DNA from: Halictus rubicundus
Taxonomy: Eukaryota; Arthropoda; Insecta; Hymenoptera; Halictidae
Reading direction: 5' to 3'
DNA length: 64,000 bases
Assembly (NCBI RefSeq): GCF_050948215.1
Contig: NW_027488785.1
Span: forward strand, 310,001-374,000
The position numbers and the translations under genes are program-made. The notes beneath the pieces were generated by a model. The model did no database searches. It was not told the DNA's origin and saw only the letters and a program-made list of their open reading frames with translations. Every line of letters starts with the position of its first letter. Position 1 is the stretch's first letter. Shown here in pieces: positions 28,175-41,040 of the stretch.

Positions 28175-30132
28175 ATAGAGGATAGGATAGGATAGAGGAT
28201 AGGAGAGGATAGAGGATAGGATATGATAGAGGATAGGATAGGATAGAGGATAGGATAGTATAGATGATAGGATAAGATAGAGGATATGATAGGATAGACG
28301 ATAGGATAGGATAGAGGATAGGATATGATAGAGGATAGGATAGGATAGAGGATAGGATAGGATAGAGGATAGGATAGGATAGATGATAGGATAGGATAGA
28401 GGATAGGATAAGATAGAGGATAGGATATGATAGAGGATAGGATAGGATAGAAGATAGGATAGGATAGATGATAGGATAGGATAGAGGATAGGATAAGATA
28501 GAGGATAGGATGGGATAGAGGATAGGATAGGATAGAGGATAGGATAGGGTGGAGGATAGGATAGGATAGAGGATAGGATGCGATAGAGGATACGAAAGGA
28601 TAGGATAGAGGGTAGGATAGGATAGAGGATAGGATAGGATAGAGGATAGGAGAGGATAGAGGATAGGATATGATAGAGGATAGGATAGGATAGAGGATAG
28701 GATAGGATAGAGGATAGGATAGTATAGAGGATAGGATAAGATAGAGGATATGATAGGATAGACGATAGGATACGATAGAGGATAGGATAGGATCGAGGAT
28801 AGGATAGGACAGAGGATATGATAGGATAGACGATAGGATACGATAGAGGATAGGATAGGATCGAGGATAGGATAGGACAGAGGATACGATAGGATAGGAT
28901 AGAGGATAGGATAGGATAGATGATAGGATAGGATAGAGGATACGTTAGGATAGGATAGAGGATACGATAGGATAGCATAGAGGATAGGATAGTATAGAGG
29001 ATTGGATAGGATAGAGGATAGAGTAGGATAGAGGATAGGATAGTATAGAGGATAGGATATAATAGAGGATAGGATAGGATAGAGGATAGGATACGATAGG
29101 GGATACGATAGGATATGATAGAGGATAGGATAGGATAGATGATAGGGGACGATAGAGGATAGGATAGGATAGAGGATAGGATAGGATAGAGGATAGGATA
29201 TGATAGAGGATAGGATAGGATAGAGGATAGGATAGATTAGATTATAGGATAGGATAGAGGATAGGATATGATAGAGGATAGGATAGGATAGAAGATAGGA
29301 TAGGATAGATGATAGGATAGGATAGAGGATAAGATAGGATAGAGGATAGGATAGGATAGAGGATAGGATATGATAGAGGATAGGATAGGATAGAAGATAG
29401 GATCGGATAGAGGATAGGATAGAGGATAGGATAGAGGATTGCATAGGATAGAGGATAGGATAAGATAGAGGATAGGATAGGATAGAGGATAGGATAGGAT
29501 AGAGGATAGGATAGGATAGAGGATAGGATCGGATAGAGGATATGATAGGATAGACGATAGGATACGATAGAGGATAGGATAGGATCGAGGATAGGATAGG
29601 ACAGAGGATATGATAGGATAGACGATAGGATACGATAGAGGATAGGATAGGATCGAGGATAGGATAGGACAGAGGATACGATAGGATAGGATAGAGAATA
29701 AGATAGGATAGAGGATAGGATAGGATAGAGGATAGGATAGGATGGAGGATAGAATAGGATAGAGGATAGGATATGATAGAGGATAGGATAGGATAGAGGA
29801 TAGGATAGGATAGACCATAGGATACGATAGAGGATAGGATAGGGGATTGGATAGGGTAGAGGATAGGATAGGACAGATGATATTATAGGAATGAGGATAG
29901 GATATGATAGAGGACACGATATTATAGAGGATAGGATAGGATAGAGGATAGGATAGGATAGAGGATAGGATAGTATAGAGGATAGGATAGGATAGAGGAT
30001 AGGATAGGATAGAGGATAGGATGCGATAGAGGATACGAAAGGATAGGATAGAGGGTAGGATAGGATAGAGGATAGGATAGGATAGAGGATAGGAGAGGAT
30101 AGAGGATAGGATATGATAGAGGATAGGATAGG
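28175..30132. repeat. 1,958-bp block, copy 2 of a tandem pair
   Basis: This is the head-to-tail copy of the 26.2-28.2 kb block. All markers checked keep the same offset, so no net indel has accumulated. A single difference (AGAGTATAGG against AGAGGATAGG) is visible near 28130/30088. Its second half (from 29139) is also the first copy of the overlapping 1,788-bp pair. Confidence 0.8.
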
Positions 30133-30926
30133 ATAGAGGATAGGATAGGATAGAGGATAGGATAGTATAGAGGATAGGATAAGATAGAGGATATGATAGG
30201 ATAGACGATAGGATACGATAGAGGATAGGATAGGATCGAGGATAGGATAGGACAGAGGATACGATAGGATAGGATAGAGAATAGGATAGGATAGAGGATA
30301 GGATAGGATAGAGGATAGGATAGGATAGAGGATAGGATAGGATAGAGGATAGGATAGGATAGAGGATAGGATATGATAGAGGATAGGATAGGATAGAAGA
30401 TAGGATAGGATAGATGAAGGGATAGGATAGAGGATAGGATAAGATAGAGGATAAGATAGGATAGAGGATAGGATAGGATAGAGGATAGGATATGATAGAG
30501 GATAGGATAGGATAGAAGATAGGATAGGATAGATGATAGGATATGATAGAGGATAGGATATGATAGAGGATAGGATAGGATAGAAGATAGGATAGGATAG
30601 ATGATAGGATAGGATAGAGGATAGGATAGGATAGAGGATAGGATAGGATAGAGGATAGGATAGGATAGAGGATAGGATAGGGTAGAGGATAGTTTAGGAT
30701 AGAGGATAGGATAGGGTAGATGATAGGATAGGATAGAGGATAGGATAACATAGAGGATAGGATAGGATAGGATAGAGGATAGGATACGATAGAGGATACG
30801 ATAGGATAGGATAGAGGATAGGATACGATAGAGGATACGATAGGATAGGATAGAGGATAGGATACGATAGAGAATACGATAGGATAGGATAGAGGATAGG
30901 ATAGGATAGAGGATAGGATAGGATAG
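29139..30926. repeat. 1,788-bp block, copy 1 of a tandem pair
   Basis: Stop-free minus frames at 29237 and 29922 recur identically at 31025 and 31710, an offset of 1,788 bp. ATGATAGGGG at 29139 recurs at 30927. The unit is exactly 170 bp (ten 17-bp monomers) shorter than the 1,958-bp unit it overlaps, so the two unit lengths are probably derivatives of one another. It carries GATCGAGG doublets near 29590-29660 and a B-type ATTATAGGAATG cassette near 29881. GATGAAGGG appears for the first time in the window near 30414. Confidence 0.82.
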
Positions 30927-32714
30927 ATGATAGGGGACGATAGAGGATAGGATAGGATAGAGGATAGGATAGGATAGAGGATAGGATATGATAGAGGATA
31001 GGATAGGATAGAGGATAGGATAGATTAGATTATAGGATAGGATAGAGGATAGGATATGATAGAGGATAGGATAGGATAGAAGATAGGATAGGATAGATGA
31101 TAGGATAGGATAGAGGATAAGATAGGATAGAGGATAGGATAGGATAGAGGATAGGATATGATAGAGGATAGGATAGGATAGAAGATAGGATCGGATAGAG
31201 GATAGGATAGAGGATAGGATAGAGGATTGCATAGGATAGAGGATAGGATAAGATAGAGGATAGGATAGGATAGAGGATAGGATAGGATAGAGGATAGGAT
31301 AGGATAGAGGATAGGATCGGATAGAGGATATGATAGGATAGACGATAGGATACGATAGAGGATAGGATAGGATCGAGGATAGGATAGGACAGAGGATATG
31401 ATAGGATAGACGATAGGATACGATAGAGGATAGGATAGGATCGAGGATAGGATAGGACAGAGGATACGATAGGATAGGATAGAGAATAAGATAGGATAGA
31501 GGATAGGATAGGATAGAGGATAGGATAGGATGGAGGATAGAATAGGATAGAGGATAGGATATGATAGAGGATAGGATAGGATAGAGGATAGGATAGGATA
31601 GACCATAGGATACGATAGAGGATAGGATAGGGGATTGGATAGGGTAGAGGATAGGATAGGACAGATGATATTATAGGAATGAGGATAGGATATGATAGAG
31701 GACACGATATTATAGAGGATAGGATAGGATAGAGGATAGGATAGGATAGAGGATAGGATAGTATAGAGGATAGGATAGGATAGAGGATAGGATAGGATAG
31801 AGGATAGGATGCGATAGAGGATACGAAAGGATAGGATAGAGGGTAGGATAGGATAGAGGATAGGATAGGATAGAGGATAGGAGAGGATAGAGGATAGGAT
31901 ATGATAGAGGATAGGATAGGATAGAGGATAGGATAGGATAGAGGATAGGATAGTATAGAGGATAGGATAAGATAGAGGATATGATAGGATAGACGATAGG
32001 ATACGATAGAGGATAGGATAGGATCGAGGATAGGATAGGACAGAGGATACGATAGGATAGGATAGAGAATAGGATAGGATAGAGGATAGGATAGGATAGA
32101 GGATAGGATAGGATAGAGGATAGGATAGGATAGAGGATAGGATAGGATAGAGGATAGGATATGATAGAGGATAGGATAGGATAGAAGATAGGATAGGATA
32201 GATGAAGGGATAGGATAGAGGATAGGATAAGATAGAGGATAAGATAGGATAGAGGATAGGATAGGATAGAGGATAGGATATGATAGAGGATAGGATAGGA
32301 TAGAAGATAGGATAGGATAGATGATAGGATATGATAGAGGATAGGATATGATAGAGGATAGGATAGGATAGAAGATAGGATAGGATAGATGATAGGATAG
32401 GATAGAGGATAGGATAGGATAGAGGATAGGATAGGATAGAGGATAGGATAGGATAGAGGATAGGATAGGGTAGAGGATAGTTTAGGATAGAGGATAGGAT
32501 AGGGTAGATGATAGGATAGGATAGAGGATAGGATAACATAGAGGATAGGATAGGATAGGATAGAGGATAGGATACGATAGAGGATACGATAGGATAGGAT
32601 AGAGGATAGGATACGATAGAGGATACGATAGGATAGGATAGAGGATAGGATACGATAGAGAATACGATAGGATAGGATAGAGGATAGGATAGGATAGAGG
32701 ATAGGATAGGATAG
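30927..32714. repeat. 1,788-bp block, copy 2 of a tandem pair
   Basis: This is the direct repeat of the preceding block. Matching ends near 32714, where this copy continues GATAGAGGGTAGG while copy 1 reads GATAGATGATAGGGG into the junction. The 504-codon stop-free minus frame is identical in both copies, so divergence is very low. The same 1.79 kb appears a third time at about 35949-37736. Confidence 0.82.
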
Positions 32715-35611
32715 AGGGTAGGATAGGATAGACGATAGGATAGGATAGAGGATAGGATAGGATAGAGGATAGGATAGGATAGGATAGAAGATAGGATACG
32801 ATAGAGGATACGATAGGATAGGATAGAGGATAGGATACGATAGAGGATACGATAGGATAGGATAGAGGATAGGATACGAGAGAGGATACGATAGGATAGG
32901 ATAGAGGATAGGATAGGATAGAGGATAGGATAGGATAGAGGATAGGATAAGATAGAGGATAGGATAGGATAGGATAGAGGATAGGATGGGATAGAGGAGA
33001 GGATAGGATAGAGGGTAGGATAGGATAGAGGATAGGATAGGATAGAGGATAGGATAGGGTAGAGGATAGGATAGGATAGGATAGAGGATAGGATAGGATA
33101 GATGATAGGATAGGATAGAGGATAGGATAAGATAGAGGATAGGATACGATAGAGGATAGGATAGGATAGAGGATAGGAAAGGATAGAGGATAGGATAGGA
33201 TAGAGGATAGGATAGGATAGAGGGTAGGATAGGATAGAGGATAGGATAGGATAGAGGATAGGATAGGATAGAGGATATGATAGGGTAGAGGATAGGATAG
33301 GATAGAGGATAGGATAGGATAGATGATAGGATAGGATAGAGTATAGGATAAGATAGAGGATAGGATAGGATAGGATAGAGGATAGGATGGGATAGAGGAT
33401 AGGACAGGATAGAGGATAGGATAGGATAGAGGATAGGATAGGATGGAGGATAGGATAGGATAGAGGATAGGATAGGGTAGAGGATAGGATAGGATAGAGG
33501 ATAGGATAGGATAGAGGATTGGATAGGATAGAGGATAGGATAAGATAGAGGATAGGATAGGATAGGATAGAGGATAGGATACGATAGAGGATACGATAGG
33601 ATAGGATAGAGGATAGGATACGATAGAGGATACGATAGGATAGAGGATAGGATAGGGTAGAGGATAGGATAGGATAGAGGATAGGATAGGATAGATGATA
33701 GGATAGGATAGAGGATAGGATAAGATAGAGGATAGGATAGGATAGGATAGAGGATAGGATGGGATAGAGGATAGGATAGTATAGGGGATAGGATAGGATA
33801 GAGGATAGGATAAGATAGAGGATACGATAGGATAGATGATATTATAGGAAAGAGGAAAGGATATGATAGAGGATACGATATTGTAGAGGATAGGATAGGA
33901 TAGAGGATAGGATAGGATAGAGAATAGGATAGGATAGAGGATAGGATAGGATAGAGGATAGGATAGGATAGAGGATAGGATAGGATAGAGGATAGGATAG
34001 GATAGAGGATAGGATAGGATAGAGGATAGGATATGATAGAGGATAGGATAGGATAGAAGATAGGATAGGATAGATGAAGGGATAGGATAGAGGATAGGAT
34101 AGGATAGAGGATAGGATAAGATAGAGGATAGGATATGATAGAGGATAGGATAGGATAGAAGATAGGATAGGATAGATGATAGGATAGGATAGAGGATAGG
34201 ATAAGATAGAGGATAAGATAGGATAGAGGATAGGATAGGATAGAGGATAGGATATGAATTAGGATAGGATAGGATAGAAGATAGGATCGGATAGAGGATA
34301 GGATAGAGGATTGGATAGGATAGAGGATAGGATAAGATAGAGAATAGGATAGGATAGAGGATAGGATAGGATAGAGGATAGGATAGGATAGAGGATAGGA
34401 TAGGATAGAGGATAGGATAGGGTAGAGGATAGGATAGGATAGAGGATAGGATAGGATAGATGATAGGATAGGATAGAGGATAGGATAAGATAGAGGATAG
34501 GATAGGATAGGATAGAGGATAGGATGGGATAGAGGATAGGATAGGATAGAGGGTAGGGTAGGATAGAGGATAGGATAGGATAGAGGATAGGATAGGGTAG
34601 AGGATAGGATAGGATAGGATAGAGGATAGGATAGGATAGATGATAGGATAGGATAGAGGATAGGATAAGATAGAGGATAGGATACGATAGAGGATAGGAT
34701 AGGATAGAGGATAGGAAAGGATAGAGGATAGGATAGGATAGAGGATAGGATAGGATAGAGGATAGGATAGGATAGAGGATAGGATAGGATACAGGATAGG
34801 ATAGGATAGAGGATATGATAGGGTAGAGGATAGGATAGGATAGAGGATAGGATAGGATAGATGATAGGATAGGATAGAGGATAGGATAAGATAGAGGATA
34901 GGATAGGATAGGATAGAGGATAGGATGGGATAGAGGATAGGACAGGATAGAGGATAGGATAGGATAGAGGATAGGATAGGATAGAGGATAGGATAGGGTA
35001 GAGGATAGGATAGGATAGAGGATAGGATAGGATAGAGGATTGGATAGGATAGAGGATAGGATAAGATAGAGGATAGGATAGGATAGGATAGAGGATAGGA
35101 TACGATAGAGGATACGATAGGATAGGATAGAGGATAGGATACGATAGAGGATACGATAGGATAGGATAGAGGATAGGATACGATATAGGATACGATAAGG
35201 ATAGGATAGAGGATAGGATAGGATAGAGGATAGGATAGGATAGAGGATAGGATAGGGTAGAGGATAGGATAGGATAGAGGATAGGATAGGATAGATGATA
35301 GGATAGGATAGAGGATAGGATAGGATAGGATAGAGGATAGGATGGGATAGAGGATAGGATAGGATAGAGGATAGGATAGGATAGAGGATAGGATAGGATA
35401 GAGGATAGGATAGGATAGAGGATAGGATAGGGTAGAGGATAGTTTAGGATAGAGGATAGGATAGGGTAGATGATAGGATAGGATAGAGGATAGGATACGA
35501 TAGAGGATACGATAGGATAGGATAGAGGATAGGATACGATAGAGGATACGATAGGATAGGATAGAGGATAGGATACGATAGAGGATACGTTAGGATAGGA
35601 TAGAGGATAGG
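30927..35611. repeat. large block, copy 1 (partner at about 35.95-40.27 kb)
   Basis: The offset to the partner is 5,022 bp at the start (ATGATAGGGG 30927/35949, AGAGGG 32713/37735). It falls to 4,677 bp at the ATTATAGG cassette (33841/38518) and to 4,660 bp from GATATGAATT (34251/38911) through GTTTAGG (35442/40102) to TACGTTAGG (35588/40248). The first drop of 345 bp lies between about 33.0 and 33.4 kb and is either an insertion here or a deletion in the partner. The second drop is one 17-bp monomer. The block has no gene. Confidence 0.78.
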
Positions 35612-35948
35612 ATAGGATAGATGATAGGATAGGATAGAGGATAGGATAAGATAGAGGATAGGATACGATAGAGGATAGGATAGGATAGAGGATAGGAAAG
35701 GATAGAGGGTAGGATAGGATAGAGGATAGGATAGGATAGAGGATAGGATAGGATAGAGGATAGGATAGGATACAGGATAGGATAGGATAGAGGATATGAT
35801 AGGGTAGAGGATTGGATAGGATAGAGGATAGAGTAGGATAGAGGATAGGATAGTATAGAGGATAGGATATAATAGAGGATAGGATAGGATAGAGGATAGG
35901 ATACGATAGGGGATACGATAGGATATGATAGAGGATAGGATAGGATAG
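35612..35948. repeat. spacer between two large block copies
   Basis: This short stretch of array differs from the start of either large copy. It contains ATAGAGTAGG (near 35829), GATATAATAGAGG and the GGGGATACGATAGG word also seen at about 27.06-27.15 kb and 29.01-29.11 kb. It therefore looks like a remnant of the left flank of the 1,958/1,788-bp unit that was copied along with it. Confidence 0.6.
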
Positions 35949-38900
35949 ATGATAGGGGACGATAGAGGATAGGATAGGATAGAGGATAGGATAGGATAGA
36001 GGATAGGATATGATAGAGGATAGGATAGGATAGAGGATAGGATAGGATAGATTATAGGATAGGATAGAGGATAGGATATGATAGAGGATAGGATAGGATA
36101 GAAGATAGGATAGGATAGATGATAGGATAGGATAGAGGATAAGATAGGATAGAGGATAGGATAGGATAGAGGATAGGATATGATAGAGGATAGGATAGGA
36201 TAGAAGATAGGATCGGATAGAGGATAGGATAGAGGATAGGATAGAGGATTGCATAGGATAGAGGATAGGATAAGATAGAGGATAGGATAGGATAGAGGAT
36301 AGGATAGGATAGAGGATAGGATAGGATAGAGGATAGGATCGGATAGAGGATATGATAGGATAGACGATAGGATACGATAGAGGATAGGATAGGATCGAGG
36401 ATAGGATAGGACAGAGGATATGATAGGATAGACGATAGGATACGATAGAGGATAGGATAGGATCGAGGATAGGATAGGACAGAGGATACGATAGGATAGG
36501 ATAGAGAATAAGATAGGATAGAGGATAGGATAGGATAGAGGATAGGATAGGATGGAGGATAGAATAGGATAGAGGATAGGATATGATAGAGGATAGGATA
36601 GGATAGAGGATAGGATAGGATAAACCATAGGATACGATAGAGGATAGGATAGGGGATTGGATAGGGTAGAGGATAGGATAGGACAGATGATATTATAGGA
36701 ATGAGGATAGGATATGATAGAGGACACGATATTATAGAGGATAGGATAGGATAGAGGATAGGATAGGATAGAGGATAGGATAGTATAGAGGATAGGATAG
36801 GATAGAGGATAGGATAGGATAGAGGATAGGATGCGATAGAGGATACGAAAGGATAGGATAGAGGGTAGGATAGGATAGAGGATAGGATAGGATAGAGGAT
36901 AGGAGAGGATAGAGGATAGGATATGATAGAGGATAGGATAGGATAGAGGATAGGATAGGATAGAGGATAGGATAGTATAGAGGATAGGATAAGATAGAGG
37001 ATATGATAGGATAGACGATAGGATACGATAGAGGATAGGATAGGATCGAGGATAGGATAGGACAGAGGATACGATAGGATAGGATAGAGAATAGGATAGG
37101 ATAGAGGATAGGATAGGATAGAGGATAGGATAGGATAGAGGATAGGATAGGATAGAGGATAGGATAGGATAGAGGATAGGATATGATAGAGGATAGGATA
37201 GGATAGAAGATAGGATAGGATAGATGAAGGGATAGGATAGAGGATAGGATAAGATAGAGGATAAGATAGGATAGAGGATAGGATAGGATAGAGGATAGGA
37301 TATGATAGAGGATAGGATAGGATAGAAGATAGGATAGGATAGATGATAGGATATGATAGAGGATAGGATATGATAGAGGATAGGATAGGATAGAAGATAG
37401 GATAGGATAGATGATAGGATAGGATAGAGGATAGGATAGGATAGAGGATAGGATAGGATAGAGGATAGGATAGGATAGAGGATAGGATAGGGTAGAGGAT
37501 AGTTTAGGATAGAGGATAGGATAGGGTAGATGATAGGATAGGATAGAGGATAGGATAAGATAGAGGATAGGATAGGATAGGATAGAGGATAGGATACGAT
37601 AGAGGATACGATAGGATAGGATAGAGGATAGGATACGATAGAGGATACGATAGGATAGGATAGAGGATAGGATACGATAGAGAATACGATAGGATAGGAT
37701 AGAGGATAGGATAGGATAGAGGATAGGATAGGATAGAGGGTAGGATAGGATAGACGATAGGATAGGATAGAGGATAGGATAGGATAGAGGATAGGATAGG
37801 ATAGGATAGAGGATAGGATACGATAGAGGATACGATAGGATAGGATAGAGGATAGGATACGATAGAGGATACGATAGGATAGGATAGAGGATAGGATACG
37901 AGAGAGGATACGATAGGATAGGATAGAGGATAGGATAGGATAGAGGATAGGATAGGATAGAGGATAGGATAAGATAGAGGATAGGATAGGATAGGATAGA
38001 GGATAGGATGGGATAGAGGAGAGGATAGGATAGAGGGTAGGATAGGATAGGATAGAGGATAGGATGGGATAGAGGATAGGACAGGATAGAGGATAGGATA
38101 GGATAGAGGATAGGATAGGATGGAGGATAGGATAGGATAGAGGATAGGATAGGGTAGAGGATAGGATAGGATAGAGGATAGGATAGGATAGAGGATTGGA
38201 TAGGATAGAGGATAGGATAAGATAGAGGATAGGATAGGATAGGATAGAGGATAGGATACGATAGAGGATACGATAGGATAGGATAGAGGATAGGATACGA
38301 TAGAGGATACGATAGGATAGAGGATAGGATAGGGTAGAGGATAGGATAGGATAGAGGATAGGATAGGATAGATGATAGGATAGGATAGAGGATAGGATAA
38401 GATAGAGGATAGGATAGGATAGGATAGAGGATAGGATGGGATAGAGGATAGGATAGTATAGGGGATAGGATAGGATAGAGGATAGGATAAGATAGAGGAT
38501 ACGATAGGATAGATGATATTATAGGAAAGAGGAAAGGATATGATAGAGGATACGATATTGTAGAGGATAGGATAGGATAGAGGATAGGATAGGATAGAGA
38601 ATAGGATAGGATAGAGGATAGGATAGGATAGAGGATAGGATAGGATAGAGGATAGGATAGGATAGAGGATAGGATAGGATAGAGGATAGGATATGATAGA
38701 GGATAGGATAGGATAGAAGATAGGATAGGATAGATGAAGGGATAGGATAGAGGATAGGATAGGATAGAGGATAGGATAAGATAGAGGATAGGATATGATA
38801 GAGGATAGGATAGGATAGAAGATAGGATAGGATAGATGATAGGATAGGATAGAGGATAGGATAAGATAGAGGATAAGATAGGATAGAGGATAGGATAGGA

Positions 38901-40271
38901 TAGAGGATAGGATATGAATTAGGATAGGATAGGATAGAAGATAGGATCGGATAGAGGATAGGATAGAGGATTGGATAGGATAGAGGATAGGATAAGATAG
39001 AGAATAGGATAGGATAGAGGATAGGATAGGATAGAGGATAGGATAGGATAGAGGATAGGATAGGATAGAGGATAGGATAGGGTAGAGGATAGGATAGGAT
39101 AGAGGATAGGATAGGATAGATGATAGGATAGGATAGAGGATAGGATAAGATAGAGGATAGGATAGGATAGGATAGAGGATAGGATGGGATAGAGGATAGG
39201 ATAGGATAGAGGGTAGGGTAGGATAGAGGATAGGATAGGATAGAGGATAGGATAGGGTAGAGGATAGGATAGGATAGGATAGAGGATAGGATAGGATAGA
39301 TGATAGGATAGGATAGAGGATAGGATAAGATAGAGGATAGGATACGATAGAGGATAGGATAGGATAGAGGATAGGAAAGGATAGAGGATAGGATAGGATA
39401 GAGGATAGGATAGGATAGAGGATAGGATAGGATAGAGGATAGGATAGGATACAGGATAGGATAGGATAGAGGATATGATAGGGTAGAGGATAGGATAGGA
39501 TAGAGGATAGGATAGGATAGATGATAGGATAGGATAGAGGATAGGATAAGATAGAGGATAGGATAGGATAGGATAGAGGATAGGATGGGATAGAGGATAG
39601 GACAGGATAGAGGATAGGATAGGATAGAGGATAGGATAGGATAGAGGATAGGATAGGGTAGAGGATAGGATAGGATAGAGGATAGGATAGGATAGAGGAT
39701 TGGATAGGATAGAGGATAGGATAAGATAGAGGATAGGATAGGATAGGATAGAGGATAGGATACGATAGAGGATACGATAGGATAGGATAGAGGATAGGAT
39801 ACGATAGAGGATACGATAGGATAGGATAGAGGATAGGATACGATATAGAATACGATAAGGATAGGATAGAGGATAGGATAGGATAGAGGATAGGATAGGA
39901 TAGAGGATAGGATAGGGTAGAGGATAGGATAGGATAGAGGATAGGATAGGATAGATGATAGGATAGGATAGAGGATAGGATAGGATAGGATAGAGGATAG
40001 GATGGGATAGAGGATAGGATAGGATAGAGGATAGGATAGGATAGAGGATAGGATAGGATAGAGGATAGGATAGGATAGAGGATAGGATAGGGTAGAGGAT
40101 AGTTTAGGATAGAGGATAGGATAGGGTAGATGATAGGATAGGATAGAGGATAGGATACGATAGAGGATACGATAGGATAGGATAGAGGATAGGATACGAT
40201 AGAGGATACGATAGGATAGGATAGAGGATAGGATACGATAGAGGATACGTTAGGATAGGATAGAGGATAGG
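35949..40271. repeat. large block, copy 2 (partner at about 30.93-35.61 kb)
   Basis: This is the second copy of the large block, about 360 bp shorter. Matching ends near 40271, after TACGTTAGG, where copy 1 continues GATAGATGATAGG and this copy continues GATAGAGGATAGGATAGGATTGAGG. Small differences include AAACCATAGG (near 36632) where the earlier copies have GACCATAGG, and AATACGATAAGG (near 39849) where the partner has GATACGATAAGG. Its right part is also copy 1 of the 2,550-bp pair. Confidence 0.78.
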
Positions 40272-41040
40272 ATAGGATAGAGGATAGGATAGGATTGAGG
40301 ATAGGATAGGGTAGAGGATAGGATAGGATAGAGGATAGGATAGGATAGATGATAGGATAGGATAGAGGATAGGATAAGATAGAGGATAGGATAGGATAGG
40401 ATAGAGGATAGGATGGGATAGAGGATAGGATAGTATAGGGGATAGGATAGGATAGAGGATAGGATAAGATAGAGGATACGATAGGATAGATGATATTATA
40501 GGAAAGAGGAAAGGATATGATAGAGGATACGATATTGTAGAGGATAGGATAGGATAGAGGATAGGATAGGATAGAGAATAGGATAGGATAGAGGATAGGA
40601 TAGGATAGAGGATAGGATAGGATAGAGGATAGGATAGAATAGAGGATAGGATAGGATAGAGGATAGGATAGGATAGAGGATAGGATATGATAGAGGATAG
40701 GATAGGATAGAAGATAGGATAGGATAGATGAAGGGATAGGATAGAGGATAGGATAGGATAGAGGATAGGATAAGATAGAGGATAGGATATGATAGAGGAT
40801 AGGATAGGATAGAAGATAGGATAGGATAGATGATAGGATAGGATAGAGGATAGGATAAGATAGAGGATAAGATAGGATAGAGGATAGGATAGGATAGAGG
40901 ATAGGATATGAATTAGGATAGGATAGGATAGAAGATAGGATCGGATAGAGGATAGGATAGAGGATTGGATAGGATAGAGGATAGGATAAGATAGAGAATA
41001 GGATAGGATAGAGGATAGGATAGGATAGAGGATAGGATAG
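38491..41040. repeat. 2,550-bp block, copy 1 of a tandem pair
   Basis: 2,550 bp is exactly 150 x 17. Offsets of 2,550 bp hold for the A-type cassettes at 38518/41068 and 40495/43045, GATATGAATT at 38911/41461 and 40905/43455, and AGGATTGAGG at 40291/42841. Inside the block the cassette pair is itself an older internal repeat spaced 1,977-1,994 bp. GATGAAGGG occurs near 38732 and 40731. Confidence 0.83.

Noticed and set aside
24001..36254. Very long open frames on the minus strand (over 1,000 codons), possible repeat proteins
   Set aside because: All three minus frames are open because the monomer complement has no stop codon. The peptide is the bare repeat cycle with no domain, signal or codon bias, and starts and stops sit on random variant words.
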